Source: Prevotellaceae bacterium UBA1746
Lineage (GTDB): Bacteria > Bacteroidota > Bacteroidia > Bacteroidales > Bacteroidaceae
Length of the DNA: 33,873 nucleotides
Direction: 5' to 3'
Assembly (NCBI GenBank): GCA_002314875.1
Contig: DCHS01000045.1
Coordinates: 1 to 33,873, forward strand
Part shown: piece by piece, positions 5,704 through 13,606 of the stretch
Numbering within the stretch: the first letter of the stretch is position 1
Layout of the letters: each line of letters opens with the position of its first letter
Notes under the pieces: generated by a model
Told to the model about the DNA's origin: nothing
Database searches by the model: none
The model's input: the letters and a program-made list of their open reading frames with translations, nothing else
Made by a program: the position numbers and the translations under genes

Positions 5704-6996
5704 TTATTGCAGTCTGATGCCTTGAGTGTTATAGGTGCGATGGCCTTGGCGGAGGGTGACGCGGCCGTTCTCGAGGATTTTACGACAGGTGTCTTCACTG
5801 ACAATGCGGAGATTGGTAATACCGTCTTCTTCACCGTAATGGAAGATGAGATATTTGGGAACAGTATTTACAATGATATTATAGCCTCCAACGATAGCGA
5901 TATACTCATTTTCGTACATTGGTTCCTGGCTGAGATAGGTGCTCCAGAACTCCGGAAGGTTGATGGTCTTATCGCCCTTGTGTATCAGACGGTCCTCCAT
6001 ACCATAGTTTGTGACGAGTTCCATCCAGTTGTTGATTTCTTCTTTCAGACTGCTCTCGCTGTAGTCTGGAACAAAGCCCTGATATTCTTCCACGAGTTCG
6101 AAGATGAAGAAATACGGATCGTCGTTTGTCGTCGTGATATGGATTTCGTCGCCAGAATAAGTCATGCTGATATCGTTGTCGGAAAACGAAGCGTCACCCG
6201 TCTTGAAGGGTAGAGTGAAAAGTTCCGTTGTGGGGAGTGCAGTGTCGGCATCAAAACCATAGCAAACCACATAATAATCCGTGTTCGGGGTGAGATCACC
6301 ATAGGAAAAAACAGAAGGACCATCGAAGAGGAACGAACGGTAAGTAAGGATGCTTCCAAAGGTTTCCTCATAGTAACTTATGGTCTCGTCGAACTTTAGA
6401 CAATAACTTTCTGCAAGATCATTAACATCTTTGAAATTAGAAAGTTCATCGGCTGTCATTATATTAAAATAATAAGTAGCTTTTTTGTTGGCAGGAGTCA
6501 CGTTGACCGTTGCACTGACCGGGGTAAGTTCAGTGACCGTGATGTCAAAACTCTGAGGAGTGTCATCGATAGTCGTGTCACCGGAATGGTTGAAGAGAAG
6601 ATAACAGCCGTCAGTGGTCATCACACCATTTTCAAAGCCTGCAGCAAGAGCGATGTACTCAGCATCGGGAGCATCCCCCTTGTTACGGTGGGTACTCCAG
6701 AATTCGTTGATGTCGATCGTCTCATCACCTTGAATGACGAACATGTTGAGTTTGTTGTAATAGGTTTCGATGCCTATCCATGTGGCCAGTTCCTCGTTGA
6801 TCCATTTCTGGGACAAATCAGGATTGAAAGCGTCATAATCCGCTTTTGTCTCGATAAAGTAGAAATAAGGATCGTTGTTCGTCGTCTTGATCTCAAGTTT
6901 GCCGTCAGCATAGGTCATGGTAATCTGATTGTCAGAAGCCGCATGTGCTGACAGTGCTACAAAGAAGGTGAGGAGAAGGGTGTACAGATGCTTCAT
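5704..6996 (-). CDS. Secreted protein with two tandem ~170-residue repeats, function unknown
   Basis: The signal peptide MKHLYTLLLTFFVALSAHA is followed by an internal duplication. The first unit starts NQITMTYADGKLEIKTTNND and the second NDISMTYSGDEIHITTTNDD. Each continues with an aromatic DPYF block, a helical stretch ending in a W-centred segment, and xFWSTxxxxxxxxxxEYIA. Between them lies a fibronectin-III-like segment (LTPVSATVNVTPANKKATYYF). The product ends RQGHRTYNTQGIRLQ, a short Prevotella-type C-terminal motif. No enzyme family is recognised. It is the last gene of a minus-strand run with the sulfatase (46 bases upstream) and the GLUG/dockerin protein, so co-expression is likely. 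An adhesin or glycan-binding role is inference. Confidence 0.8.
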   Translation of the reverse strand: MKHLYTLLLTFFVALSAHAASDNQITMTYADGKLEIKTTNNDPYFYFIETKADYDAFNPDLSQKWINEELATWIGIETYYNKLNMFVIQGDETIDINEFWSTHRNKGDAPDAEYIALAAGFENGVMTTDGCYLLFNHSGDTTIDDTPQSFDITVTELTPVSATVNVTPANKKATYYFNIMTADELSNFKDVNDLAESYCLKFDETISYYEETFGSILTYRSFLFDGPSVFSYGDLTPNTDYYVVCYGFDADTALPTTELFTLPFKTGDASFSDNDISMTYSGDEIHITTTNDDPYFFIFELVEEYQGFVPDYSESSLKEEINNWMELVTNYGMEDRLIHKGDKTINLPEFWSTYLSQEPMYENEYIAIVGGYNIIVNTVPKYLIFHYGEEDGITNLRIVSEDTCRKILENGRVTLRQGHRTYNTQGIRLQ

Positions 6997-7042
6997 ATAT
7001 TATGGAATCGTTTTTACGAAATACAGCCTTAAAGGCTTTTAT

Positions 7043-8566
7043 TCAAAATTTGTTGCGTTCCGCTTTCAGGATGTCCTGGAGACGGAGGACGATGTCGGGA
7101 TGAGAGGGGGCGACATTCTCCTGTTCGGTGACTTTCTCCATCTCGTAGAGCTGAGGGAGGGGAGAGTTGCCGGTCTCGATGTCCGTGAGTTTCATGTAGG
7201 GAATGCCGTCACCGGGTTCGATGTATTTCCATTCGGGAGTGCGGACGGAAAGAACATGCCACAGGTTCTGCTCGATGACATACGGACGCTCTTGGCCGCT
7301 TTGACCTAAAATATTGTTAAGATGATCCTCGCTGTCACGGCAGGAACCCTTGGGGAGACGGGCATCGAGGAGATGGGCGAAAGAAGCGAAATAGTCGATG
7401 TGGGAGATGAGAGCATCACTCTCCTGACCACCGGCAACTTCCTTCGGCCAGCGGACAATCATCGGAACTGCCGTTCCACCTTCGAAAGCACTGTATTTAT
7501 TGCCACGATATGGCCCCGAAGGACGGTGACCGTTGAGAAGTTCCACAGCGCGGTCAGCATAACCGTCATCGACCACAGGACCGTTGTCACTCGTCAGTAG
7601 CACGAGCGTATTGTCGGCAATGCCCATACGGTCCAGAGCATCGAGGACTTGTCCCACCGTCCAGTCGAACTGGGCGATGGCATCACCGCGAAGACCCATC
7701 ATGTTCTTCCCACGGAAACGGTCGTGGGGGAATCGTGGAACATGGATGTCGTTCGTACAGAGATAGAGGAAGAACGGTTCATTCTGGTTCTGCTCGATGA
7801 AACGGACGGCGTGGGTGGCAATGCTGTCGGCGATGTTCTCGTCTTTCCAGAGCGCCTTGCCGCCACCTTTCATAAAGCCTATGCGGCCTATGCCGTTGAC
7901 GATGGAGTTGTCGTGGCCGTGGTTCGGGCTGTTCACCAGATTATAAAGCAGTTCCGGATGATCCTTTCCCGTCGGTTCACCTTCGAAATTCTTTTCATAA
8001 CTCACCTCGATGGGAGCAGAAGAATCGTAGTTGGCCACAAAACCGTTCTCGATGAAGACACAGGGGACACGGTCGGCGGTGGCTGCCATAATGTAGTGAT
8101 AGTCAAAGCCGATGTCCTGGAGACCCATAGGGAGAGGCGCATTCCAGTCCTGTTCGCCCGTCTTGTCGCCGAGACCGAGGTGCCACTTTCCGATGGCAGC
8201 CGTGCGGTAGCCTGCGCTGTGGAAAAGGTCCGCCATGGAGAACTGTTCGGGACGGATGATCATCTTGGCATTGCCAGCAGCGATGTCGGTGTCATTGCGG
8301 CGCCAGGAATATTCGCCGGTAAGGAGAGAGTAGCGGGAGGGTGTACTCGTTGCTGCAACGGCATGGGCCTGGCGGAAACGGATGCCGCTCTGAGCGAGTT
8401 TATCGACGTTGGGAGTCTGAACATTCTGTGCACCGTAACAGGATAGGTCGCCGTAACCCAGGTCGTCGGCAAGGATGACGACAACATTGGGCCTTGTGTT
8501 TTGAGCCAGAGCAGCAACAGGGAATGCTAAGAGAGATGCGAGCATCAGTTTTCGGGAATGTGCCAT
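7043..8566 (-). CDS. Serine-type sulfatase (S1 family), secreted
   Basis: The 507-residue product has signal peptide MAHSRKLMLASLLAFPVAALAQ, the metal-binding opening NVVVILADDLGYGD (Asp34, Asp35) and the active-site signature S-T-P-S-R at residues 74-78. It also has a downstream TSDNGP metal ligand block and a PYRGNKYSAFEGGTAVPMIVRWP segment, all typical of S1 sulfatases. Ser74 must be converted to formylglycine, which in this serine-type motif is done by a radical-SAM anaerobic maturase; that gene is not in the window. Such enzymes remove sulfate esters from host mucin glycans, glycosaminoglycans or algal polysaccharides, and the substrate is not determinable here. It is co-oriented with the GLUG/dockerin gene (58 bases upstream) and the duplicated-domain gene (46 bases downstream). 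It is complete and of normal length. Confidence 0.93.
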   Translation of the reverse strand: MAHSRKLMLASLLAFPVAALAQNTRPNVVVILADDLGYGDLSCYGAQNVQTPNVDKLAQSGIRFRQAHAVAATSTPSRYSLLTGEYSWRRNDTDIAAGNAKMIIRPEQFSMADLFHSAGYRTAAIGKWHLGLGDKTGEQDWNAPLPMGLQDIGFDYHYIMAATADRVPCVFIENGFVANYDSSAPIEVSYEKNFEGEPTGKDHPELLYNLVNSPNHGHDNSIVNGIGRIGFMKGGGKALWKDENIADSIATHAVRFIEQNQNEPFFLYLCTNDIHVPRFPHDRFRGKNMMGLRGDAIAQFDWTVGQVLDALDRMGIADNTLVLLTSDNGPVVDDGYADRAVELLNGHRPSGPYRGNKYSAFEGGTAVPMIVRWPKEVAGGQESDALISHIDYFASFAHLLDARLPKGSCRDSEDHLNNILGQSGQERPYVIEQNLWHVLSVRTPEWKYIEPGDGIPYMKLTDIETGNSPLPQLYEMEKVTEQENVAPSHPDIVLRLQDILKAERNKF

Positions 8567-8624
8567 ATCTTTTTTAATGATAAAAATTCCAGGGAACGTG
8601 GGGGATATCAGAGGGAAGAGAGGG

Positions 8625-11600
8625 TTATTCGCTCAGGTGGAGGAGGGCGTTGACGATGTGCTGGAGATCGGCGTCGGTGTGAACGCCATCACCATTTTCG
8701 TCAGCATGAGAAAGCGTGCAGTCACCCTTCATGGCGTTGATGAGGTTCGTGAGGTCCTCAATCGTAATCATGCGGTCACCATTCGTATCAAGCGTCTGCC
8801 ATGCGAAACAAGGCCTATCGTCAACATCGTATGCCCATTCAGCACGATTGCCACGGTCAGCGTTGAGAAGATCAATCAAATCATTGCCGTCGGTGTCAAC
8901 GTAAGTCTTAAGATTCTTTGCTGTAGCAAACAGATCCACTAATTTACAATAGGTTGCAGTAGGATCAAGACCTTCAGGCATACCACGAGCAGGAACGTAG
9001 GTACCAGGTTGAGGATTGAGATAGTAGCAGTCGCTCACACCCTCAGTGGCCTCAGTATGACAGATGGAATAAACCTTTGCGTTCTCATTCGCATTGACAG
9101 TGATCATTCCCATGTTGAGCACATGGTTGAGGTAAACGTTCGTCTCAGAATAGTAAGGAGATGCGTCACCGACAATACCGCCAATATAGGTTTTGGCCGC
9201 TGCATCGGGACAAACCACACTGATGTTGCCCGTATTGTAGCAGTTGGCCAATTTATCGTTAATAATTGCAGAGCCACAAATGCCACCAACGTAGACACGC
9301 TTGCTTGCGTCATTGTTTACAATGGTGCTGAAGTTGATGTTACCCGTATTGAAACTGTTGAAAATCTGGCAGTTTTGGTTGGTATGAATGGTAGTGTTGC
9401 CGATAAGACCGCCTATGTGACAACTCTTGGAAACAACATTGATATCTGCCACATTGCTGCAATTATTAAATTTAGGCCATGTGGAATCACCTACAAGACC
9501 ACCCATAACGACACGATTGGCGGTACCACAGTCAATGGTCAATTCATTGCGGCAATTGGTCAAAGTACACTTATAACAACAACCATGGAAAGCACCAACA
9601 TAAAGGGTCTTGTCAGAATTTTCACCAGTCACTGTAGCTGAGCCTTTGAGTGTCAGGTCATTGATTTCTACGCCAATATATCCCTTATCAGTTTTTCCTG
9701 TCATACCGAACAATCCCACATAGTCGTCAATGGGAGTAATAGAAGCGTTCTCAAAAGTAATGGTATGACCACCACCGTCAATTTTTCCGACGAACGAATA
9801 GTTCTTATCACCAATGGGAGTATATGATTCAGAGATGGTGAAATCATTCGTAATCTTGTATATGCGTATAGCAGAAGTGTTGTAGAATGGGCGGCCAAAA
9901 TATTTGTAGATACGCTGCAAGGCGAGCAAATCAGAGTAGTGACCGATTTCGTAGGGAGCAGTAGCATTTCCAATTCCATTCAACACGCTACCAATAGCGA
10001 TAGTTGTTATTTCGTTCGTAGCCGTCTGGTTCGTATAGTTATGACCACAACGCTCGCAGTTGTAGAATTCAGGCATCATATTGCCAGAAGAATGAACAGG
10101 GAATGTATCAAAATGAATCAGTTCGTGACCTGTTGCAGGAATTACAACATCATCCAGTTCGGTGGTCGCTGCTGAACTCTGATAGTTTTTGCCACAACGA
10201 TTACAGTGGAAATAACGAATATTACCCGGTTCCGTACAGGTGCTGGCAACACTTGCGACAGCAGAAAGATTATGTCCCAATTTCTTGACAACCAGATTGT
10301 CAAGAGCAGTCGCCTCGTCAATGCTTGTGTAATCAGCATTACAAGAAGTACAATGGTAATGTTCAGCAGAACCATTCTCCGTACAAGTTGCAGCAACGCC
10401 ATCAGTATGCGTAAAGACGTGCGGGGTAATCTGAACGGCGGCATCAGGCATGGTGAAAGAATTGCCGCTGGTCATGAGTTCGTAAAGATCCTCATTATTG
10501 GCCTGCCCCACATATTTGTAAATATCATTACGGCCGAAAAGATAACCATTTTCCAAAGTCTTTTCAATCGTAATTGCAGAACCCTTCGGTTCGTAGGAGA
10601 ATCCGCTGTGATAAACCTTTACGCCCTCACAAGCCTTCACCTGGACGGGGTAGTAAGCAGGAACCAGAAGCATCCAGCGAGAAGCATCGTTTTCATCTTT
10701 TTTCAACTCCGTATAACCATAACTATCGCAATAAGCAGCAAGCGCCTCGTCAGCATAGTCATAGTTCGTACCATTAGCGTAGTAGGTGACAGATTCGTCA
10801 ATATCATACATCGGCGTTGTGATAGGCGCCATATTATAATGAGCACCAGACGCACATGCAGAACCCGCTCCCTGATTGTCTAAATTCGCATGTGTCTTGT
10901 ACCAGAACGAATTGTCGACATTAGCATATTGGTTCGCTACATAACCAACGATGTTACCGCAATACTGCTTGTTACTGTTGTACGACGTACCATCTGTAAA
11001 AACCCTTGCCCAGTTAACGCAGTTGATGACAGTGGCCGTAGTGGTCTGATTACCTTCAAGATAACCCACGATACCACCTGCATATTTGTAGTTGTAATTT
11101 GTTGAGAAATAGAAGGTGAAATCACTCTGCTCAGTAGGGTCATGCCAAACGGTGCTGTTGATGACATACGAATTCTTGCACCATCCGACGATACCACCCG
11201 TACGAACATCCTGGCCCGTAGTGGAGAGGTTGTTCACGGTACCTTCCAAACGACAGTCCTCGATTCTGGTTTGAGAATCAGCATGGCCGACAACACCACC
11301 AATGCCGATTTGTGAGGTCATTTTAAGACCTTTGGCCATCATCTTTACCGTCGCTTTGCTGATACAGTTCTTCACGGTGGTGTAGCCCTTTGAATAACCG
11401 ACGATACCGCCGACATGATTTGCATCGCTCTGAACAACGCCGTCAACGGTCAAGTTGACAATCGTCGCGTTTTCGGTAACGGCAAAAAGACCCGCATAAT
11501 TGCTGCCAGTTGCACTGATATTAGCGGTTATGGTATGACCGCCGCCGTCAAAGGTGCCGTTGAACGCAAAGGTTTGCGTACCCATGGGGGTAGTGAAACC

Positions 11601-11795
11601 CGTGATGTCGTTGGTGAGGAGGAAGTGAGCGCGATTGAGATAAGAGGCAGATGTTCCCATATCCGCCGCAAGATGATTGAGGTCGTCAATGTTAGCGATG
11701 ATGTAGGGATCAGCGTGCGTTCCGGAGCCAATCCAGTCCGCATGGCTCGCCATACAGCATGCAAGCGCTACCAGTGTGAGAAAAAACTTCTTCAT
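8625..11795 (-). CDS. Large secreted GLUG-repeat protein with CxxC modules and C-terminal dockerin
   Basis: The 1056-residue product starts with signal peptide MKKFFLTLVALACCMASHA. Its first part opens WIGSGTHADPYIIANIDDL and carries GLUG motifs (GGIVGYSKG, GGVVGHADS, GGIVGWCKN, GGIVGYLEG), which form right-handed beta-helix-like surface structures. The middle (~460-600) has three copies of a small module with HC/NC-xx-C-x-x-Y spacing (CTSCNADY, CNRCGKNY, CERCGHNY). A second GLUG array follows (GGLVGDS, GGLIGNT, GGICGSA, GGIVGDA). The last ~55 residues are a two-loop dockerin-type domain (DTNGDRMITIEDLTNLINAM, then DENGDGVHTDADLQHIVNAL). No catalytic domain is visible, so an adhesin or glycan-binding role is inferred. 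It heads the operon with the sulfatase and has a near-perfect promoter. The dockerin does not imply a cellulosome; no cohesin is present in the window. Confidence 0.87.
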   Translation of the reverse strand: MKKFFLTLVALACCMASHADWIGSGTHADPYIIANIDDLNHLAADMGTSASYLNRAHFLLTNDITGFTTPMGTQTFAFNGTFDGGGHTITANISATGSNYAGLFAVTENATIVNLTVDGVVQSDANHVGGIVGYSKGYTTVKNCISKATVKMMAKGLKMTSQIGIGGVVGHADSQTRIEDCRLEGTVNNLSTTGQDVRTGGIVGWCKNSYVINSTVWHDPTEQSDFTFYFSTNYNYKYAGGIVGYLEGNQTTTATVINCVNWARVFTDGTSYNSNKQYCGNIVGYVANQYANVDNSFWYKTHANLDNQGAGSACASGAHYNMAPITTPMYDIDESVTYYANGTNYDYADEALAAYCDSYGYTELKKDENDASRWMLLVPAYYPVQVKACEGVKVYHSGFSYEPKGSAITIEKTLENGYLFGRNDIYKYVGQANNEDLYELMTSGNSFTMPDAAVQITPHVFTHTDGVAATCTENGSAEHYHCTSCNADYTSIDEATALDNLVVKKLGHNLSAVASVASTCTEPGNIRYFHCNRCGKNYQSSAATTELDDVVIPATGHELIHFDTFPVHSSGNMMPEFYNCERCGHNYTNQTATNEITTIAIGSVLNGIGNATAPYEIGHYSDLLALQRIYKYFGRPFYNTSAIRIYKITNDFTISESYTPIGDKNYSFVGKIDGGGHTITFENASITPIDDYVGLFGMTGKTDKGYIGVEINDLTLKGSATVTGENSDKTLYVGAFHGCCYKCTLTNCRNELTIDCGTANRVVMGGLVGDSTWPKFNNCSNVADINVVSKSCHIGGLIGNTTIHTNQNCQIFNSFNTGNINFSTIVNNDASKRVYVGGICGSAIINDKLANCYNTGNISVVCPDAAAKTYIGGIVGDASPYYSETNVYLNHVLNMGMITVNANENAKVYSICHTEATEGVSDCYYLNPQPGTYVPARGMPEGLDPTATYCKLVDLFATAKNLKTYVDTDGNDLIDLLNADRGNRAEWAYDVDDRPCFAWQTLDTNGDRMITIEDLTNLINAMKGDCTLSHADENGDGVHTDADLQHIVNALLHLSE

Positions 11796-11823
11796 AGTTG
11801 TTTAAGATTTTTAATGTTTGGCG

Positions 11824-11855
11824 CAAATATACTATTTTTGCCCTATACCACCAAA
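11824..11855 (-). promoter_or_regulatory. Bacteroidetes promoter of the GLUG/sulfatase operon
   Basis: Reading the minus strand, TTTG (11855-11852), exactly 20 bases, then TATATTTG (11831-11824) gives a full match to the TTTG / TAnnTTTG consensus. It is 29 bases from the ATG at 11795. Confidence 0.8.
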
Positions 11856-11978
11856 CAATTTGTTCTATATTGCTCAAAACTGGTCAAAAATTTCATGAAT
11901 TGTGATGATACAGGGAGTTAGAATTTTTATTTTCAAGAATTAGTAAAAAAATAGCGGAAGTACATTTTTTAGAGAATG

Positions 11979-12010
11979 CTTGTGAGAGTGGGAAGAATTG
12001 TGTAAATTTG
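11979..12010 (+). promoter_or_regulatory. Promoter of the Omp28-like gene
   Basis: TAAATTTG at 12003-12010 matches the -7 consensus. CTTG at 11979-11982 lies 20 bases upstream as a one-mismatch -33 element. The start codon is at 12047, giving a leader of about 30 bases. Confidence 0.65.
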
Positions 12011-12046
12011 CGCGGTTTTTAAAAGAAACAAACTAAACCTCGTGTT

Positions 12047-12952
12047 ATGAAGAAAATCACACTTGCATTGTTATTGGCTTTGGGCCATGCTTTCGGTGCC
12101 AGCGCTCAGGATATTCCCCGCGTTATGGTCGTGGAGGAAGGAACGGGATCATGGTGCGGATGGTGTGTCCGTGGCATTGTGGCGATGAAGGAGATGCAGA
12201 AGAAATATCCCGAACGCTTCATTGGTATCGCTGTCCACAACGGCGATGAATATGTCGTGCCAAACTATATCTCATGGCTTGTTGAATATTCCAACAGCTA
12301 TCCTTTCTGCATCATCAACCGTTCAAAGGAAATCGTTGACCCCAGTCCTGAAAACCTCGAGAAATACTACCAGGCACTGACGGAACCCGCTGAGGCCAGT
12401 CTCACGGTCCACGGCTATTATGATGAAGACACGAAGAACATCACCTTCGTTTCCGAGGCCCAGTTTGTGAACGATGTGGAGAATGCCCAGTACCGTTTTG
12501 CCTTCGTCCTCACCGAAGATAATCTCCCTATTCACCAATCTAATTATTATAGTGGTGGCGAATACGGAGAGATGGGTGGTTTCGAAGAACTGGGATCGAC
12601 GGTCAGCATTAACGTCGACCATGTAGCACGAGGCGTATGGCCCAATGCAAAGGGTGCTCCCAACAGCATTCCCGAAACCATCGTGAAGGGCGAGGCCTAT
12701 TCCTATTCCTACAAGACCAAGATGCCGACGGTGAAGAACATCGACAACCTCACGGTCATTGCACTCCTCATTGACTACAAGACCAAGGCGATTCTTCAGG
12801 CCGCCAAGACCGAAGGCCTTGAGGATATCGTCGGAATTCATACCGTCAGTTCTCCCGAGCATCGTGACAAGATGATCTATGACCTTACCGGCCGCAGAAC
12901 GAACGGCAACGGCATCGTCATTGAAGACGGAAAACTAAGAATCAGAAACTAA
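12047..12952 (+). CDS. Omp28-like secreted protein with thioredoxin-type CGWC motif
   Basis: The 301-residue product has signal peptide MKKITLALLLALGHAFGASAQ, then the thioredoxin-fold start RVMVVEEGTGSWCGWCVRG with Cys37 and Cys40. This arrangement (EExTGxxCGWCxRG) is typical of Bacteroidetes Omp28-related outer-membrane proteins. A beta-rich half follows, ending IYDLTGRRTNGNGIVIEDGK, the short exported-protein motif. It is the smallest of three paralogs here and lacks the long N-terminal extension of the ones at 15256 and 18348. The CxxC could be redox-active or structural; the family's biochemical role is not established. It stands 14 bases before greA on the same strand, so greA may be transcribed from this promoter. 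Confidence 0.85.
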   Translation: MKKITLALLLALGHAFGASAQDIPRVMVVEEGTGSWCGWCVRGIVAMKEMQKKYPERFIGIAVHNGDEYVVPNYISWLVEYSNSYPFCIINRSKEIVDPSPENLEKYYQALTEPAEASLTVHGYYDEDTKNITFVSEAQFVNDVENAQYRFAFVLTEDNLPIHQSNYYSGGEYGEMGGFEELGSTVSINVDHVARGVWPNAKGAPNSIPETIVKGEAYSYSYKTKMPTVKNIDNLTVIALLIDYKTKAILQAAKTEGLEDIVGIHTVSSPEHRDKMIYDLTGRRTNGNGIVIEDGKLRIRN

Positions 12953-12966
12953 ACTCCTATTTTAAA

Positions 12967-13434
12967 ATGGAATATCTTTCTCAAGAATGTTATGATGCTC
13001 TGGTTGCAGAGCTTGACCAGATGATAAATGTTGAGCTTCCGAAAATCAAGGATGCTATAGCAGAAGCACGAGCACAAGGCGATCTCAGCGAGAACTTTGA
13101 ATATCACGCTGCAAAGCGAGAGCAGGGCAAGCTCCTCGGTCGTATCCGCTTCAAGCAGAGAGTGCTGCAGTTTGCCCGTGTGATGGATACCTCGCATCTC
13201 AACGGCGATACCGTCGGCCTTTTCAGAAAGGTCGAGATGACCAACATGGCGAATAATATGAAGATGACCTATACCATCGTCAATCCCCACGAAGCCAATC
13301 TCAAGGAGGGCAAGATCTCTATCAAGTCTCCGATCGCTGAGGGACTGCTGGGAAAGAAGGTGGGCGACATCGCTGACGTTCAGGTCCCCGCCGGTACCGT
13401 CAAGCTCAGGATCGACAGCATCACGGTAGGGTGA
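12967..13434 (+). CDS. greA: Transcription elongation factor GreA
   Basis: The 155-residue product has the full GreA architecture: an N-terminal coiled coil (YDALVAELDQMINVELPKI) with the acidic tip GDLSENFEY (Asp39, Glu42) and the AAKREQ helix. An FKBP-like C-terminal domain with SIKSPIAEGLLGKKVGD follows. GreA enters the RNA polymerase secondary channel and stimulates cleavage of the 3' end of backtracked RNA. It lies 14 bases downstream of an Omp28-like gene and is followed by GC-rich intergenic repeats and a strong bidirectional terminator. It is one of only two genes in the window without a signal peptide, and the clearest housekeeping gene. Confidence 0.96.
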   Translation: MEYLSQECYDALVAELDQMINVELPKIKDAIAEARAQGDLSENFEYHAAKREQGKLLGRIRFKQRVLQFARVMDTSHLNGDTVGLFRKVEMTNMANNMKMTYTIVNPHEANLKEGKISIKSPIAEGLLGKKVGDIADVQVPAGTVKLRIDSITVG

Positions 13435-13436
13435 CC

Positions 13437-13541
13437 TCACTTCGCAGCTGACGCCGCTCGCACGGGACGGACCGACGAACTTCGCGGCTGACGCCGCTCA
13501 CACCGGAACGGACCGGTGAAAGGCTGGAACGGACCGACGAT
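13437..13541. repeat. GC-rich palindromic intergenic repeat, block A (two units plus partial)
   Basis: Units start CGCAGCTGACGCCGC at 13443 and CGCGGCTGACGCCGC at 13483 (period 40), each followed by a CACxxGGxACGGAC segment, with a third partial unit GGAACGGACCGACGA. The GCxGC-TGAC-GCxGC core can fold. The block lies between the greA stop and its terminator. Confidence 0.8.
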
Positions 13542-13549
13542 AAGAAAAA

Positions 13550-13586
13550 CGAGCGCATCTCGATAGGAGGTGCGCTCGCTTTTTGT
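13550..13586. terminator. Bidirectional terminator between greA and the convergent 13607 gene
   Basis: An 11-bp stem (13550-13560 with 13568-13578, one G-U pair) closes a 7-base loop. It has a T tract on the plus strand (13580-13584) and a five-T tract on the minus strand, so it can serve both convergent genes. Confidence 0.88.
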
Positions 13587-13606
13587 CTTTTATCTTAAAC
13601 TGACTG

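Noticed and set aside
7649..8446. 265-codon open frame on the plus strand
   Set aside because: It is antisense to the sulfatase, whose active-site motifs are unmistakable.
8625..8790. Dockerin taken as evidence of a cellulosome
   Set aside because: No cohesin or scaffoldin is in the window. Dockerin-like domains are common on unrelated exported proteins of Bacteroidales.
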